From Nectonema munidae (lineage: Eukaryota > Nematomorpha > Nectonematoida > Nectonematidae): a stretch of DNA of 64,000 nucleotides. How positions within the stretch are numbered: position 1 is the first letter of the stretch; each line of letters begins with the position of its first letter. A program made the position numbers and the translations under genes. Under the pieces are notes generated by a model. It had not been told where the DNA came from and did no database searches. It worked only from the letters and a program-made list of their open reading frames with translations. Positions 1 through 12,005 of this stretch are shown here, one piece after another. The DNA lies in the NCBI GenBank assembly GCA_030549495.1, contig JAUIRK010000964.1:558001-622000 (forward strand), read 5' to 3'.

Positions 1-652
1 CAAATAATAAGAAAGAATGTCATATTTTTGATATATCCATTCGATAATTCATTTTTTTGTTGTTTTTTTCGCACATTTTAAATGGCAACGTTAACATCTC
101 AACAAGTTTCATCTCATTTGAAATCTGACTTATATAAAATAAAAAGTGTAAATGGATTGAAATAGGAGGTCTGGAAAACGTTTGATATCGTGGTAAACGA
201 AACAAACACTGATTTGGATTTTGTCGTTTGTAAAGTATGCTTTCAAGCTTTCGCTTATTGTGGAAGAAAAACAGGTACTTCAACGAAACTCGCATGCGAC
301 CGTTTTTTAGCTAAAGATCTGAGACAATTTGAAAGGATCAGTTGTGGTGGATTCATTGACTTAGTTGAAGAGGTAAGCTCTAATGCTTTATTAGATTTGT
401 AAAATTATTTTATATGAGAAAACAAAGTATACAAATTAAAAAAATACAAATTTGAAAAATCCAAGGGCCAATCTTTTGTGATTCTATATTCAAAATTTAA
501 AATATTGTAATTGTTGATGATATTGAATTGCGAGTTTAATGGCGGGAAACTAATTGAATTGCGGGGCGGTGCGTGTGAAAATTGATATAATGCGGGGCGG
601 GCGAATGCCCTTTTACAACCCTTTTACTTTTTACAACCCGCGCAGGGCTCTA
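1..652 (+). mobile_element. hAT transposon remnant (BED finger exon and right terminus)
   Basis: Positions 190-402 encode about 60 residues that read like the start of a hAT transposase. A BED-type zinc finger begins with a Cys-x2-Cys pair (VCKVCF) but its His side is damaged, and a DNA-binding stretch follows (AKDLRQFERISCGGFIDL). A good splice donor (GAG|GTAAGC) lies at about 372. The stretch 540-652 is GC-rich and ends in CGCGCAGGGCTCTA, a hAT-like terminus whose reverse complement starts TAGAGCCCTGCGCGGG. The next 8 bases (GTGTGTGG) could be a target duplication, but the left end lies outside the window. The catalytic part is missing, so this is an internally deleted or spliced copy. It sits in the formin intron downstream of the exon at 709-927. 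Confidence 0.45.
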
Positions 653-708
653 GTGTGTGGTAATCATTGATTACCGCGAATTTAACAATAATAAAAAAGA
701 ATACTTAC

Positions 709-927
709 GTGTGTTTGGGTTATAGCTTTGATACAGTTTATTATCTCCATGTATGTTTGATAAAATTCTATGTTGTTTTCATAAATTTCAAGCAAGTTGA
801 GGAGTGAAACAAGACCATGGTCGGAAAGAAATTCTCGAATGAAACTTATTGGTTTTGTTTTTAGGTATACTTTGAGTTTGGAGAAAATAAGTGTAACTGC
901 GAAGGACTTTGTAAAGAGCAGGTCATT
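709..927 (-). CDS. Daam: DAAM-like formin, exon in GBD/FH3 region
   Basis: A 73-codon open exon on the minus strand. It starts after a good acceptor (TTTTTTAG) and ends at a consensus donor (CAC|GTAAGTAT). The protein contains KLKVYLKTKPISFIREFL, then GLVSLLNLL, then EIINCIKAI. This is the formin FH3 armadillo pattern of 'Lrt.P..fv..F...gGl..LL..L' followed by 'ii.CikAlmn'. It joins in phase 0 to the exon at 1069-1140. Formins nucleate and elongate actin filaments; the N-terminal region binds Rho GTPases and keeps the protein autoinhibited. DAAM is the Dishevelled-linked formin of planar polarity. The catalytic FH1/FH2 exons would lie to the left, outside the window. Diaphanous or FMNL remain possible, since divergence is high. 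Confidence 0.8.
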
Positions 928-1068
928 CTAAAAAATTTCAAATAATATACATTATATGAGTCTTTATGACGAATACCTATTTCTAAATATAGACTAGCGT
1001 TTAATTATTTAGATAAATAAAATATTAAAATTTGGTGTGGCGTAAATTTAGTTTAGATGGAAAAGTAC

Positions 1069-1140
1069 CTCTATAAGTTCTTTTATGGTTTCTGCAAAAT
1101 CTGTTGCTGAAATTTCGTTATTAAGGGTGAATTTTTGATT
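1069..1140 (-). CDS. Daam: DAAM-like formin, small GBD exon
   Basis: A 24-codon exon on the minus strand. The acceptor is ATATTTAG and the donor AGAG|GTACTT is weaker than in the neighbouring exons. It reads NQKFTLNNEISATDFAETIK and then ELIE, matching the helical part of formin GTPase-binding domains in which a 'Y/F-x2-x-hydrophobic' helix follows the KW-x3-C motif. It is phase 0 at both ends and joins the exons on either side without a stop, which is the main support for calling it an exon. Confidence 0.65.
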
Positions 1141-2053
1141 CTAAATATTATGGTAAAACATGTATCACGAATTTATTTCGAAAAACTTTGAAAAATAATT
1201 TTACATAAAATCCTATCATTGAAATATACACACATTCTATTATATATCTTAGCGTTTATGTCCTTGAATTCTAAATGTATTCTTCATAAAAGATATAAGA
1301 AAGTGTTTAAATACACATTCTTGGATTATTTCCTTTGTTCTGTTATGAGAAGCATTACAAACTCCACAAATTCGAAATTTCTCTCAATATCTTTGATTAT
1401 ACTTACAAATGACTGTGATGATGGATTGCAATTTCAATCTCTGAATAATCTAAACATGCATGTTGGCAATGGAGATACGAGATACAAACCTGAAGTTTCT
1501 TCCTTATACCTCACCCACCCATATATACCATGTTTAGTTCTGCTACACCTTTTTGCAATTCCGTTACACCCTTTTGCAGTTCAATTATGTGCATCTTTTT
1601 GTATTTCAAACTCATGCTTTTAGATTTAAGCTTGTTTAATTTATTTTTATTGATATTTACAATATTTTCATACTTTTTTGTCATTATTTTATTGTTAAAG
1701 TGTATTTCTAAATATTTAAAGTACGCATACCTAATTAAAGCCCGATTTAAAAAAATATAATAATCTTTTAATTTTCTATCTAAACAAAATGATTTCTTTC
1801 TAATTTTAACATTTCTTTCATCTTATGTAAAATTAGTTGAATTTTATTATAATTTTTTAAAAATTATTTAGTTTTAGTATATTTTTTTTATTTTAAGCAA
1901 ATTTTTCCAACTTTCAGAGAAAACTTAATGCGACAATTATAATTTGATTTTAATGCGTTTGCTGCTTCTTGGATACAGCATTTCCATTTATTAAAGTTAA
2001 CGTGATTAGATCTTGTTTTTTTGATATGCATTTGAGTTTATCCAATAAATATA

Positions 2054-2212
2054 TGGTAAAGGTAAGGTAAAGGTACCTTGGGTGTGTTTTCATTGACAAG
2101 GCACTGATGTACCGCTTATGTCAAACTATGAACAAATTGGTATCAATGAGGAATCGAACCCAGAGGCTTCCGTGCTGAGTCCATCATCTCAACCAACCTG
2201 CCATGCCACCAA
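2054..2212 (-). repeat. tRNA-derived SINE
   Basis: Read on the minus strand from about 2212, this gives a tRNA-like head. GGTTGAGATGATGG is an A-box-like block, followed about 30 bases later by a perfect B box, GGTTCGATTCC. A unique body follows, and the 3' tail is made of repeated TTTACC units (2054-2075). RNA polymerase III would read it from the internal boxes. It lies antiparallel to nothing else and sits in the formin intron in the same orientation as the gene. The tRNA part does not fold as an intact tRNA gene. Confidence 0.7.
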
Positions 2213-2440
2213 AATCACAAAATATGATTATAATTAGCAAACGAATTTAAATTTAAAGTTAAAAGATGCGATTATAAAATGAATAAAAGACATACACTCA
2301 ATCGTAAAAATTTATATAAAAAAATTCTCGCATAAATTAAATTTTTATTTAATATAGAAATAACAAATATTTTTTATATTGCCAATAATTTATTATAATT
2401 ATTTAGCTAAATTTTGGAAAAATATTGAGAAAGGGGCGGG

Positions 2441-2660
2441 GCTAGAGCCCCTCTGATCCCCTAGGTAGGGAAATGTAATATATTTAGTTATGATCAGCCT
2501 GGTCAGCAGATTCCAAGTACAGAGGGGGCAAAAGTTACTTTAATGGCGCTGGATCATAAGAAAGTGTATATATTTCTATATTTTAAGAGTTTAGGGAGCA
2601 AAATAAATCCAGGGCAAAGCCCCTCCCCTGCTCGCTTATAAGCGAGATACTTATGGACAG
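2441..2660 (+). repeat. Interspersed repeat, copy 1 (also at 17225-17400)
   Basis: A GC-richer non-coding block. The part GG.TCATAAGAAA....GTATATATTT..TATATTTTAAG...GGGAGCA is found again, diverged and in opposite orientation, at 17225-17400. The outer edge (GGACAGGCCTGG here, CAGAGGCACGCCTATAAG there) resembles the CAG...-type end of hAT MITEs. No target duplication could be assigned, so the class is uncertain. Confidence 0.4.
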
Positions 2661-4892
2661 GCCTGGTTATAATTAGAGTTTATAAAATTAATTTTAGTAT
2701 TATTTCCATTCTGACCTTTTTTGTGTTCTTTTGTGGGAGTCATTTTTTCGAGCTGGGCTTTTTAAAGAATTGTATTTACAATCGATATCTTACACCGTCA
2801 TGGATTCCTTTAAGAAATTATTTTTTCATTCAAATCCTCTTAGCATAATCTCCATGAAATTAATCTTTGTCCTCCTATCATTTTTTGCATGCCACTTGCC
2901 TCAAGTTACTTTCTCTGACTACCCTATGCATTTAGAAGCAGGCAATGGATCGCTTAACGTAATATTCTTGCAAATTAGGAAGGAAATGGATAAATACATC
3001 ATTGCGAAAGATAGAGAGAGCCTTGTGATAAAGGATTTATGCTTTTATATCAACATCGTGTGAAGAGCTTCTTGGAACAAAAGGTAAATCGAAAATGGGT
3101 CTGTTTGTATTTGCGTGTGTGTATGTGTCTTCTATTTACTTTTAGCAAATGCTCTACTCTGGGAATGAAAGCAGTTTAGTGTGAAAATAAGCGCCTCTTT
3201 GAGGCATGTTTACCGTAACATTTCACCTAAGTAATTATGGTGTCGAGTATTCGAGCAGTGCAATGTACAACACCCCGCTTCTCTAGTAAAATAAGTAATA
3301 ACATGTAATCCGCTTCAATGTTTATTCCCATGCAAACATTGGTATATGACTAGAAGAAATGAACGCATGCATGCATATAACGACATATGCTAGAGATCAC
3401 GCATCCAGTCAATCAAATGAGCAAACAAAAGATTTCAGGTGATTAGGGAGTGCAGAGATGGTGATTTCTTTTCCAAAATTTAGTTGAAGCTGTCTGTAAA
3501 GCTTGTTTACTCTGGTTATCTTGATTTACTTGAAACTGTCATATTGATGAACGTTTATTTAAAAAATATTATTTTTATGTTCAAACTGATGTTCATGAAA
3601 TTTCTTTTAATTTACAAAGACAAAGTGATTTAATATCATTTGAGTTATTTTGTAAAATATTCATTAAAAATACTAACAAAGATTCAGAATTTCATTTTCT
3701 ATTTAGACAAGCTTTTTACCTTTGCTAACGACTTATATATAGTTGTATTTTGTGAATATTTTCATAATTGATCAAAATCAATAATATCAAGTATTATTAT
3801 ATTTTTATTCTAATTCTGAAGCAATCGAAAGAACCGATCCATGAGTAAAATGTACATGAGAAATTGCAAAAATTATTTTTAAGGAAAAAAACGTGTTCGT
3901 GGTAGATTTGAACAGGAAATTTAATTTTATCTAGGAGATGGGGAAATTACATATGTTGCTTTTGTCCAATAAAACGATCAAGTGTTGAAAGCGAAAGAGG
4001 GTTTACTTCATTTTTCCTTCAACTTATGATTCAAATATGCCTGAAACAACAACACAGGCATGATAAGTATTTAAGGCGTTTTGAAAACGTTTAATGTAAA
4101 TAATAAACTCGTATAATCTCAGTCTATTTTTTAAACCTATTGGAAACGGTTCAATCTACTTTAACTACAAAATGCATTACTAAAACCGAGTATTTATAAG
4201 ATGGGTGTACCGAATCTAAAATCTTTGTCTACACCGATGCCTATTTACTTTCCTATTGATACCGATTCCAATACTAAACGTTAAATCTTGTTTAGAGAAC
4301 TAAAATTGTTTATGCACAGAGTTAATTGAGGCAACTCATTTAAATTTGATTACTATTATTATATAGACAATAGATCGTTTATAGCGCGCATTGCGAGGTC
4401 CTGCATTACAAGTGGTCGCTTTATAGCATATCTACAGGAAGAAGTGTTATATGATATGAGGATAAAAAGGGGAGCCAATAGCCCTCTCGCATCATGTTCG
4501 ATCCCCCGTTTCGAGCGCTATACTCTCTATTATATGTACATGCTATACTTACACACTGTTTTTACATTCGGGTTTGCATTGAATAAACATTTCGTAATGA
4601 AGTATCATTGGGCTCCATTTTTCTAAGGGTTATTCAAGGATTGCATTTTCATATCATTTCTCAAAATTTAATTTTGTCAATTCAAAAAAATGTGTAAGAA
4701 TACTTTGTCAATTCAAATTGCATATGTTCTGTGTGTTTCAATGCTTATAAGATATTATAACTTATAAAATTTAAATTTCCAAAATACTTTTTGGAGGAAT
4801 CAGATAATTTTTAAGGCCATGAGGAGTGGGCAAGCCTATAAAGGAAGAATCTCAGTCAAAGTGACGTAGACGAAATGATCAAGGATTCTTAC

Positions 4893-4982
4893 TTTCACTT
4901 GTGAGCAGTACATTTTCCATTTGCACTCCTGCGTCAAACATTCCTTCAGCTTCACCTTCTTGTCACTCAAGTCCAAGTCATC
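4893..4982 (-). CDS. Daam: DAAM-like formin, GBD exon with KWxxYCS motif
   Basis: A 30-codon exon on the minus strand. The acceptor is ATCATTTAG and the donor GTGAAA|GTAAGA is strong. It encodes DDLDLSDKK, a short linker, then KWKMYCSQVK. In DAAM proteins the same place reads 'DELDLTDK...KKWQIYCSKK', which is why DAAM is preferred over Diaphanous, which lacks the KW. This is the core of the Rho-binding (Drf_GBD) domain. It joins the upstream exon (ending FCEIL) and the downstream exon (starting NQKF) in phase 0. Confidence 0.85.
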
Positions 4983-7900
4983 CTAAATGATAAAAAATGC
5001 GAATATCAAATAAAATTCTGAATTTACTTCCTTTGCTTATTGAATTGAATTGAATTCAATTATTGTTTTCACCCAAGTAAGTATATGGAGTGATTGATGC
5101 GTAAAGAGAATGCATATATATTATGTATATTTTATATCTTAAAAGAAGAAAAACATAAATGAATTAAAAAAAGTCCAATTTATTATAACAGTTATAATAA
5201 AATTTTTCCAAAAAATATATACTAGATTCGCAGAATACTTTATAGACCAAATATAAGTCTTGCTTGAGTACTCACATTGTCTTCTAAGGACTTTTTACTT
5301 CTTTATTTTTATACTATAAAGTTTACTTACCATTTTCCTTTTTCGATATACATTTTCTAAGCGTGACTTTTCTTCACGATGTTCCGCAATGTTTTGCAAA
5401 GCGAAATGTGATTTCTTGGACTCAAATTGTTGGCAAATTATGCTTACAAATTAATGCTTTTCGTATATCTTTGTAAATCTTCTTGCCAATGTTTTCAATG
5501 TATTGTATTTCAATATATTCAATAAAGATAAAAACAAAGAGTACTTTAAAATCTTTCAACAAATTGAAAAACTTTGGAAAACATTTAAAAACATTGTCAA
5601 AAAATGACAAATTTATAATATAAAAATTAGGTGTATTAAAAATTTAAGTATTCCAATCTCATTATACCATAATAAAAAGTAAACATTTAAAAATTTTATC
5701 CAAAACTTTGCTAAAAATTTTATAAATCTGCTTGAAGATAGTCATCTATTTCACTAAAAAGGTAGTTAATAAATAAGTATTTAAAAATTGTTTAAAGCAT
5801 TGAAAAGAAATTTATAAATTCACAGAAAATCTCCTGAATATGGTATTAAGAATTCATATTTCTCTAAATTGCAATAAAAAGTAAAATTATTTAAAAACTT
5901 CGAAAACATTGTAAATAAATTTACCAAAAAATTTAGAATAGTTTTTTCTTGACAATTCATCGCATGCAAAAAATTACCTTTTCAAGTAAGAAAGTTTACA
6001 GGAAAATTGTTGCAGTAACCGAGCACCCTGAAAAAAGAATGTCCCAAAAATGATGAAAGAAAATAATTATTTGATAGTTGGTGAAACTAAAATTAAAGAT
6101 TTTTTTGCAATGGATGGAGATTATAAGTATTAATTTTTTTAAATAAATTTTATTAATTGATTCATTTTCTTTGATTAAAAATAAATTTCAGGATACAACA
6201 AATAGTCCGTTAATTTAATACAATAACACTTAAAAGCTAATTCAAAATAATCTAATTCTCATAGGATAGTATCAAAAATTATTTTTTTTTATCATATTCT
6301 AGCGCCATACTCTTAGACTTATACACCATTTTACTTTTCTCAATTCTTCATTCGTATATATCAAAAAAATTCCTGTTTGTTTCAACGCCATAGAAGCAGA
6401 GAAGAAATGTGCCCACTAATAATAATTCAATCAAGTTAAAATTGAAATAAACTTTGATTTTTCCCAATGAAAAGCCCCTCCCCTCCTACTTCTACCTCCA
6501 CCCAAATGTGCTTCATTTTATATATTTTATTTCACTGTTATTAAATGTTTTGATGTCTACTTTACTTTTTTATATTTTCTCTTCTCAACGATTTTTTATC
6601 AGGAAAAATGTTGTTTTTCTTTGACCTATATTTCATCTTTAGTTTTTCAAGTGAGAATTTTGAAAAGTAGTAAACGAAGAATGTTTCTATATCTTGGAAA
6701 TTTGATGTGTAAGCCTCTTATCTGTCACCTTGTATTTTGGAATTAATACATACACAATATAATCAAATTGTTAAATGTGAGGCGGAGATAAGAGAATGAA
6801 AAGCCATGAGAATAACGTGGTATCAACAGTAAATGCTTTCAAAACGCAAAATCCCATCCTTTTACCCATTTTCCATACAATACCCTCTCTATGCTTCAAA
6901 CTTGGTTATTTATAAAATGACTTGATAAAATTATCACAATTAATTGACATTTAATTAACCATACATACATGCATGCACACACAAATACTTACATAAGTAC
7001 ACCTACACAACTTGCTATTATTGCGTTTATAATGGAACAAAAGAAGTCATTCATTCTTTTCCTTTACGAGCTTTCATTATACAAGGTACAAAGAATAGAA
7101 AAATATTAAAACATGCTTAAACATGAAAGTTGAAATTTTCTAACTAAACTTAAACTACAAAGTTGTTAAAAATTTGAAAAAACCCATAAATGTACAAAAA
7201 TGTTGTTGGAAAGGAGTTGCGTTAAAAGGACAAAGTGAATAAATTTTATATCCTTTATTCTTAAGACTAAGATAAAGTATTGAACAAGCAGAAAATAAGT
7301 TTGATTCATATTTCTCTACTTTAATTTCTTACCAATTCGCAAATTTCTAAAAGGCTAACATCTTTAGCCCTTGTGAATATAATTGACCGTTTTCATGTTA
7401 ATTATGAGAAAGTAGAAAACTAGTATATATAATTATATCCAAGAAGAACTGCATTGCCTCTTCTAATTTCTTTAAAGTTTATTAATTGTAATTGCTCAAT
7501 AAATTTATTCTCTTTTCCTGGAATTTTTCTTATATATTTCAGAACAGAATTCGATGTATTGCTAAAGAGTAAAAAATCTTTGTATTTAAAGGTTTCTTGA
7601 TTCGCCCTTTTATCTAATATATCAGTAAGAAATATAGACATATGAATTCATACGCTTAAAAATATGCAGTAGCTGCTACTATATAAAGTCTTAGCCTGTA
7701 ATATGAATACTTTTACCACTCAATATAGGAAAATGAATGATATTTGTGTAAATTTACCAGCCCTTTTCTAATTACTTGAAATAGTAAATCTTTCGGTTTT
7801 TCTATTATATTCTCCGTATATTTGGGTTCGTATATCGACCTACAGATAAGGCAACCTTCCAAAATCCAAGTCAAAATTTAAGATTTAGCTGGGGTATGAG

Positions 7901-9330
7901 TCGCCCTTTAAAACCGAAACTGGCCTAAGTTATTAGCGAGTTAAGCTTTTTTTCTCCGCGTGCTGACGAAGCGTCGACCGTAACGTAAACAAACGCCTCT
8001 TCATATAGAATGCACATATCTTCAATGATCTTCAACATTTTTTAAATGCACACAGAAAATTGTATTGAAATTAACTTTGGGCCAACAATCACAATACTCT
8101 AATTTTTTGCAAACCATGTCAAAATATATTCAAATATAAGTGTATATTAGTGAGATATTTGTTGTTCTTTTCCTTCAATTCAAAAACTTTTAACTTTTGA
8201 AGTGTGATGAAAAGTAATGGACCCCAAATGACTTTTCCAGGGCCCTTGGTTGAAGAAATCTGAACTATTTAATACATTTCAAGTACCTGTTTTCTATTCT
8301 TTGACTGTAGTGTAGTTACATATATATATTTTACGAGGACCCCGTTCCACGACGAAATAAAAATATGGCCGGAGGGGGGGGGGGGTGGGGGGACTCCCTA
8401 GTATTTACATCAGTAGTTTCTGCACCAACCTGTCGTCGGTATCAGCTTCTCAAGTTTATTTTTATAATCTTTCATTTTTCCAATAACCACATCCTAATTT
8501 TAAATAATTTGAAAGTGTTATGTCGCGTATTACTCAAAAACCAAATCTATCCATAAAAAAGTTTAAAATTTTAATTTCAGATCAAGGATTATCGGATACA
8601 AAAGTAAAAAAATGAGGGAGTTTTTGGATATTAATATTTGAATTAATGGCTAAAAATTAAAAGCATTTTAAATAGTTCCAATTTTGTAGTTTTTTCAAAA
8701 ATTAAATTTAGATGATTGTTAGTTAATTTTTTCATGAAATTATTTATTAATATGTTCATATTGAGGCGATCTAAATGCAATAATTTAATAAAAATTCATT
8801 TGTAATAATTTAAACTATCAGAATCAAGCGATTTAATATCTAGTGAAAGTTAAAAAGTAGGATGATTGCTATTCAAATATTTTAGCGACAATTTACTTCT
8901 CATTTTTGATATTCATTTCAAGTATCAATATTTTATTTTTCTTAAATTTTTATTATTACTTATACGTTTTCTGGATAATAATCGAAACTTTACTTTTAAG
9001 TGGAACAAGTTATGAAATAAGATAGAAAAATAAATATGCTATATTTTTAAAAGTATTGATGCCCTCCTATTGCTTGATAGCTTGATTTTTTAAATATTCT
9101 AAACTGTAAATCAGTGAAAATTTCAAAATAAAAAAAAATTTGGTAAAATTTTCAGAATTTTGTACATCAAAGCATTTATATTCGAAAATGACATAAAAAC
9201 GAACATATATATTTCTCCAAGTTTTGTATTGATAAATTTATATTTTTACCGCATTATTGAATATTAAATAATAATCCCTTCTTTGACAAAAATCATGTTC
9301 AAATTGTCATACTTGGACTTTATTGGTAAG
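4983..9330 (-). other. Intron of the formin gene, left part
   Basis: AT-rich intron sequence with no gene signal. It holds a run of G at 8375-8393 and diffuse, degenerate AT-rich internal similarity at about 5590-5960. Open frames here (5422-5610, 7420-7641, 8365-8556) have low-complexity content and no recognisable domain. Confidence 0.5.
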
Positions 9331-10094
9331 TTCAATGGGCATATCTGTCAGAAATTTATGCAGTGTAATCAAATATGGAAATTCCACAAAGACAGAATCT
9401 GCATTCTCCACTCCTATTTTAATGTAAATGGATTCTATGCGTAATAAAAATATTTTGGATAAAACTTGTAACTTGTAAGGATGATATATTTATGTTCGTT
9501 TTAAGCGTAATTTTTTTCCAAATTTTAATCCCAAAATCAAGAAATCTCTTTAAAATATAAATTTATAAAAAGAAGATAAACAAAATGTATCAAACTATTG
9601 GCCCATTTCAAAACGAAGATTTTGTTTTTGTATTTTGTCATTCTTCCCATTTCATCATCTCTCGTTTTTGTTTCTATGCGTTCTTGTCCTTCATGATTAC
9701 GTTTTCAGGATACATATTTATTCATCCTTTACTTTTTATTGTATATTCGTAGGCTTATTTCTTCACACAATACTTATTGAGGTATACTAGGCGCTTTATT
9801 ATACACCTTGAAATACGGTAATATAAATGATCTTTTTTAATTATTTTTATCTATCGGTCAAGAGAAAGAAATCATTATCGAACTTTGAGGATTGGAGTAA
9901 ATCTTCAACAATTTTGTATAATTTCACAGGAGAGTAACAATTAAATGCACTGTAAAATCTGGGAAAAATATGATTCGTCTAATTTAATGACTTTGATTAC
10001 CTTTCCGAATAAAAAAAAGCTTTGAATTATTTATTTATTTCCTGGATTTTTAATTTTACTTCTAGCAAAATTTCTGACAGATATGCCCATTGAA
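9331..10094. mobile_element. MITE-like element with 27-bp perfect terminal inverted repeats
   Basis: The left arm 9331-9357 starts TTCAATGGGCATATCTGTCA. The right arm 10068-10094 is its exact reverse complement over 27 bases. The 764-bp body is AT-rich and has no open frame of note. Flanks (GGTAAG left, AGACAA right) give no clear target duplication, so the superfamily is not assigned. It sits in the formin intron about 100 bp from the exon at 10190-10359. Confidence 0.6.
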
Positions 10095-10189
10095 AGACAA
10101 AATTTATATCAAACATTAAAAAAAGATATTTTAGCAAATATAAAAACATTTTGATTGTAAACTAAATGATATAGCATATTCAAACTTAC

Positions 10190-10359
10190 TAGAATTTCAC
10201 AAAATTTTTCGTCAACTTCCTTCTGTGATGGCATTGGCTGAGTGAGGGTTATTTCAAAACTTTTCTTGCAACTTAGTAAATCTTCTTCATTGTGCGATAT
10301 AGGAGGGTACCCAAAACAAAACCAAGTCAGTTTTTCAGCAATCAAAACTTTAAGTACTT
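10190..10359 (-). CDS. Daam: DAAM-like formin, N-terminal exon
   Basis: Ends at a consensus donor (ATTCTA|GTAAGTTT) in phase 0. It encodes about 56 residues: KLTWFCFGYPPISHNEED, a spacer, then MPSQKEVDEKFCEIL. DAAM N-termini have an aromatic/Cys patch (like 'ISFIFCCFRNND') followed by 'PMPP.EELD..F.ELVDELDL', and both blocks are present in order. The acceptor used here (TATTTCTTAG, 10360-10361) implies a phase-1 junction. A later AG at about 10227 (CATCACAG) is an alternative but would drop the aromatic patch. There is no ATG at the head, so the start codon must be in an upstream exon that I could not find. Confidence 0.75.
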
Positions 10360-11299
10360 CTAAGAAATAAAAATATGTTTTTTTCTAAAAAGTAATAACA
10401 TGCGTTTTTTCCTAAAATTGCGATTTAATTTAATTGTTTCAAAACATGCCGCAAATGCTAATATTTGTGCAAAGTGAAATTTTGGCGAATAAGAAATTGA
10501 CAAAGATTGGTGCACTGTTATTTTTAGCAGTTTGAAACTTTGAAAATTTTGGTAATCTGCTGAAATAAACAGACTTTCTTTCAACAAACGTTTACTTGCA
10601 TGGTTTATGTGCATCATTGATTGTTTCAGGGTTCACTTTATCAATTTGATGTCATGTTAGGGTAGCAATTAGCTATTTATTTAGTTTTGTTCGTTTGATG
10701 TTCCCTTTATTTGTGACTTGATATCATTTTTCAACTAGCGCACATAAGTCTCTCAATAACTTCTAAGTAAAGTAAAAATTTGTTAAGCAAACCAATCATT
10801 ATCCCTATATGAATAATTGTGAATAACGTCTAAAATAAAGTTAATCTAGCAAGGGAAGACAAGAGCATGACATCCAAGTTACCGATTTTTAAATGACTCA
10901 CGTTACTCACAGAAAATAGCATTGGCCCACAATCAAAAACAATATTAGCGTACGTAGAAAACGTCATCACCCGTTATTTAGGCAATATAAGAGAAGAATC
11001 ATAAACAACTTTTTCTCTAGACGTTTCCAAAGCCCACCAAGGACTAGAAGTTATTTCGGCTTTAAAACAGCGCCAGCTAATAGTTGTAATCATCGAGGCT
11101 GCATGTATAAGTCAAGCTTTAAACTTGTTCGAATAATAACATAATAATACTGTATGTATGTAACTTTCTTTATTCTTATTATTATTACTAGGATAAGCCT
11201 GTTTGTATCATTGGAATTGTGATTCTAGGTCCTGTTAAAGACCATTTACCCCCGTAAAGATCATTAATAGTTATAATTAAATTATATAATTTATTTTAG
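10360..11299. other. Intergenic or first-intron sequence
   Basis: AT-rich sequence upstream of the first visible formin exon. The open frame at 10360-10617 (minus) has no recognisable domain. No repeat boundary is visible until the minisatellite at about 11300. Confidence 0.4.
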
Positions 11300-11460
11300 A
11301 GTTAGTTTAATTTAAATTATAACAATATTCTAACTATACTAACACTAACTTTAAAACTAACAACATTCTAACACTAACTCTAAAACTTACAACATTCTAA
11401 CACTCATACACTAAATCTGAAACCAGCAATATTCTAACTATACTAACACTAAAAAATAAA
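11300..11460. repeat. Short degenerate minisatellite
   Basis: Units of roughly 36-45 bp built on ACATTCTAACACTAACTCTA with small changes, four to five copies, strand-asymmetric (C on the plus strand). It ends just before the MITE at 11485. Confidence 0.6.
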
Positions 11461-11484
11461 TAATTTTAAATTATCAATCGTAGG

Positions 11485-11995
11485 CAGGGCCATCCTGGCT
11501 TAAAAAGTGATTTAGAAAAAAAATACTCACATTTTTATTAAGCCACATAATTCAGATATATACTGACTGAGTCGAAGACAGTCTCCATTACATCTTCATT
11601 TTTTATGTTTTAGCAGCAGCAGCAAAATTATCGCTGACTTCGTTAAAATTAACACAATCGGAAACTTCTTTCTCAATGCCCATAAGAGCCAGACTTTGGA
11701 GGCGGGTTTGCCCCCCCTTCATAGTACATAGAGTACTTTTAGAAAATTATTGGAGGTGGGGGAAGGGCTAAGGTTAAATTTCCTTCTGCTAGGGCAACAT
11801 AGAACCTGCGGGTTTATCCCAGCTACATTACTCTTCTTGAAGTTTCCTCAGTTGTCTTGGTGTAAACGAAAGGGAATTTTTTACATCCCCAAGCCCCACC
11901 CCCTAAGGTTGTTGACTGGGCAATAAAATGGCACCCCCTAGGTGTGACACCCCGGGGCATTTGCTTCCACTGCCCTCCCCCTTGATACGGCCCTG
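11485..11995. mobile_element. Non-autonomous hAT-like element (MITE)
   Basis: The left end CAGGGCCATCC and the right end, read inverted, CAGGGCCGTATC match the CAGGG-type ends of hAT elements. The flanks repeat: AATCGTAGG before the left end and AATTCGTAGG after the right end, an almost exact target duplication. The right third is GC-rich with runs such as CCCCGGGG. There is no transposase in the 511 bp. Confidence 0.6.
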
Positions 11996-12005
11996 AATTC
12001 GTAGG

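Larger units (their letters stand above)
1141..4892 (-). other. Intron of the formin gene
   Basis: Intron between the exons at 1069-1140 and 4893-4982. It holds a tRNA-derived SINE (2054-2212) and a GC-richer interspersed repeat (about 2441-2660). At 4360-4550 a moderately GC-rich stretch has a weak B-box-like GTTCGATCCC but no convincing A box. Small open frames at 1219-1760 and 2731-3063 show no recognisable protein. Nothing else is supported. Confidence 0.6.

Noticed and set aside
20-295. 91-residue minus-strand open frame
   Set aside because: Antisense to the BED finger coding at 190-402 and without any motif of its own.
2140-2212. tRNA gene
   Set aside because: The A-box and B-box are present, but the arms do not pair as a tRNA and a SINE body and tail follow, so it is a SINE head.
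4340-4560. Third tRNA-derived SINE
   Set aside because: Only a partial B box (TGTTCGATCCC) and no clear A box or tail; not enough to call.
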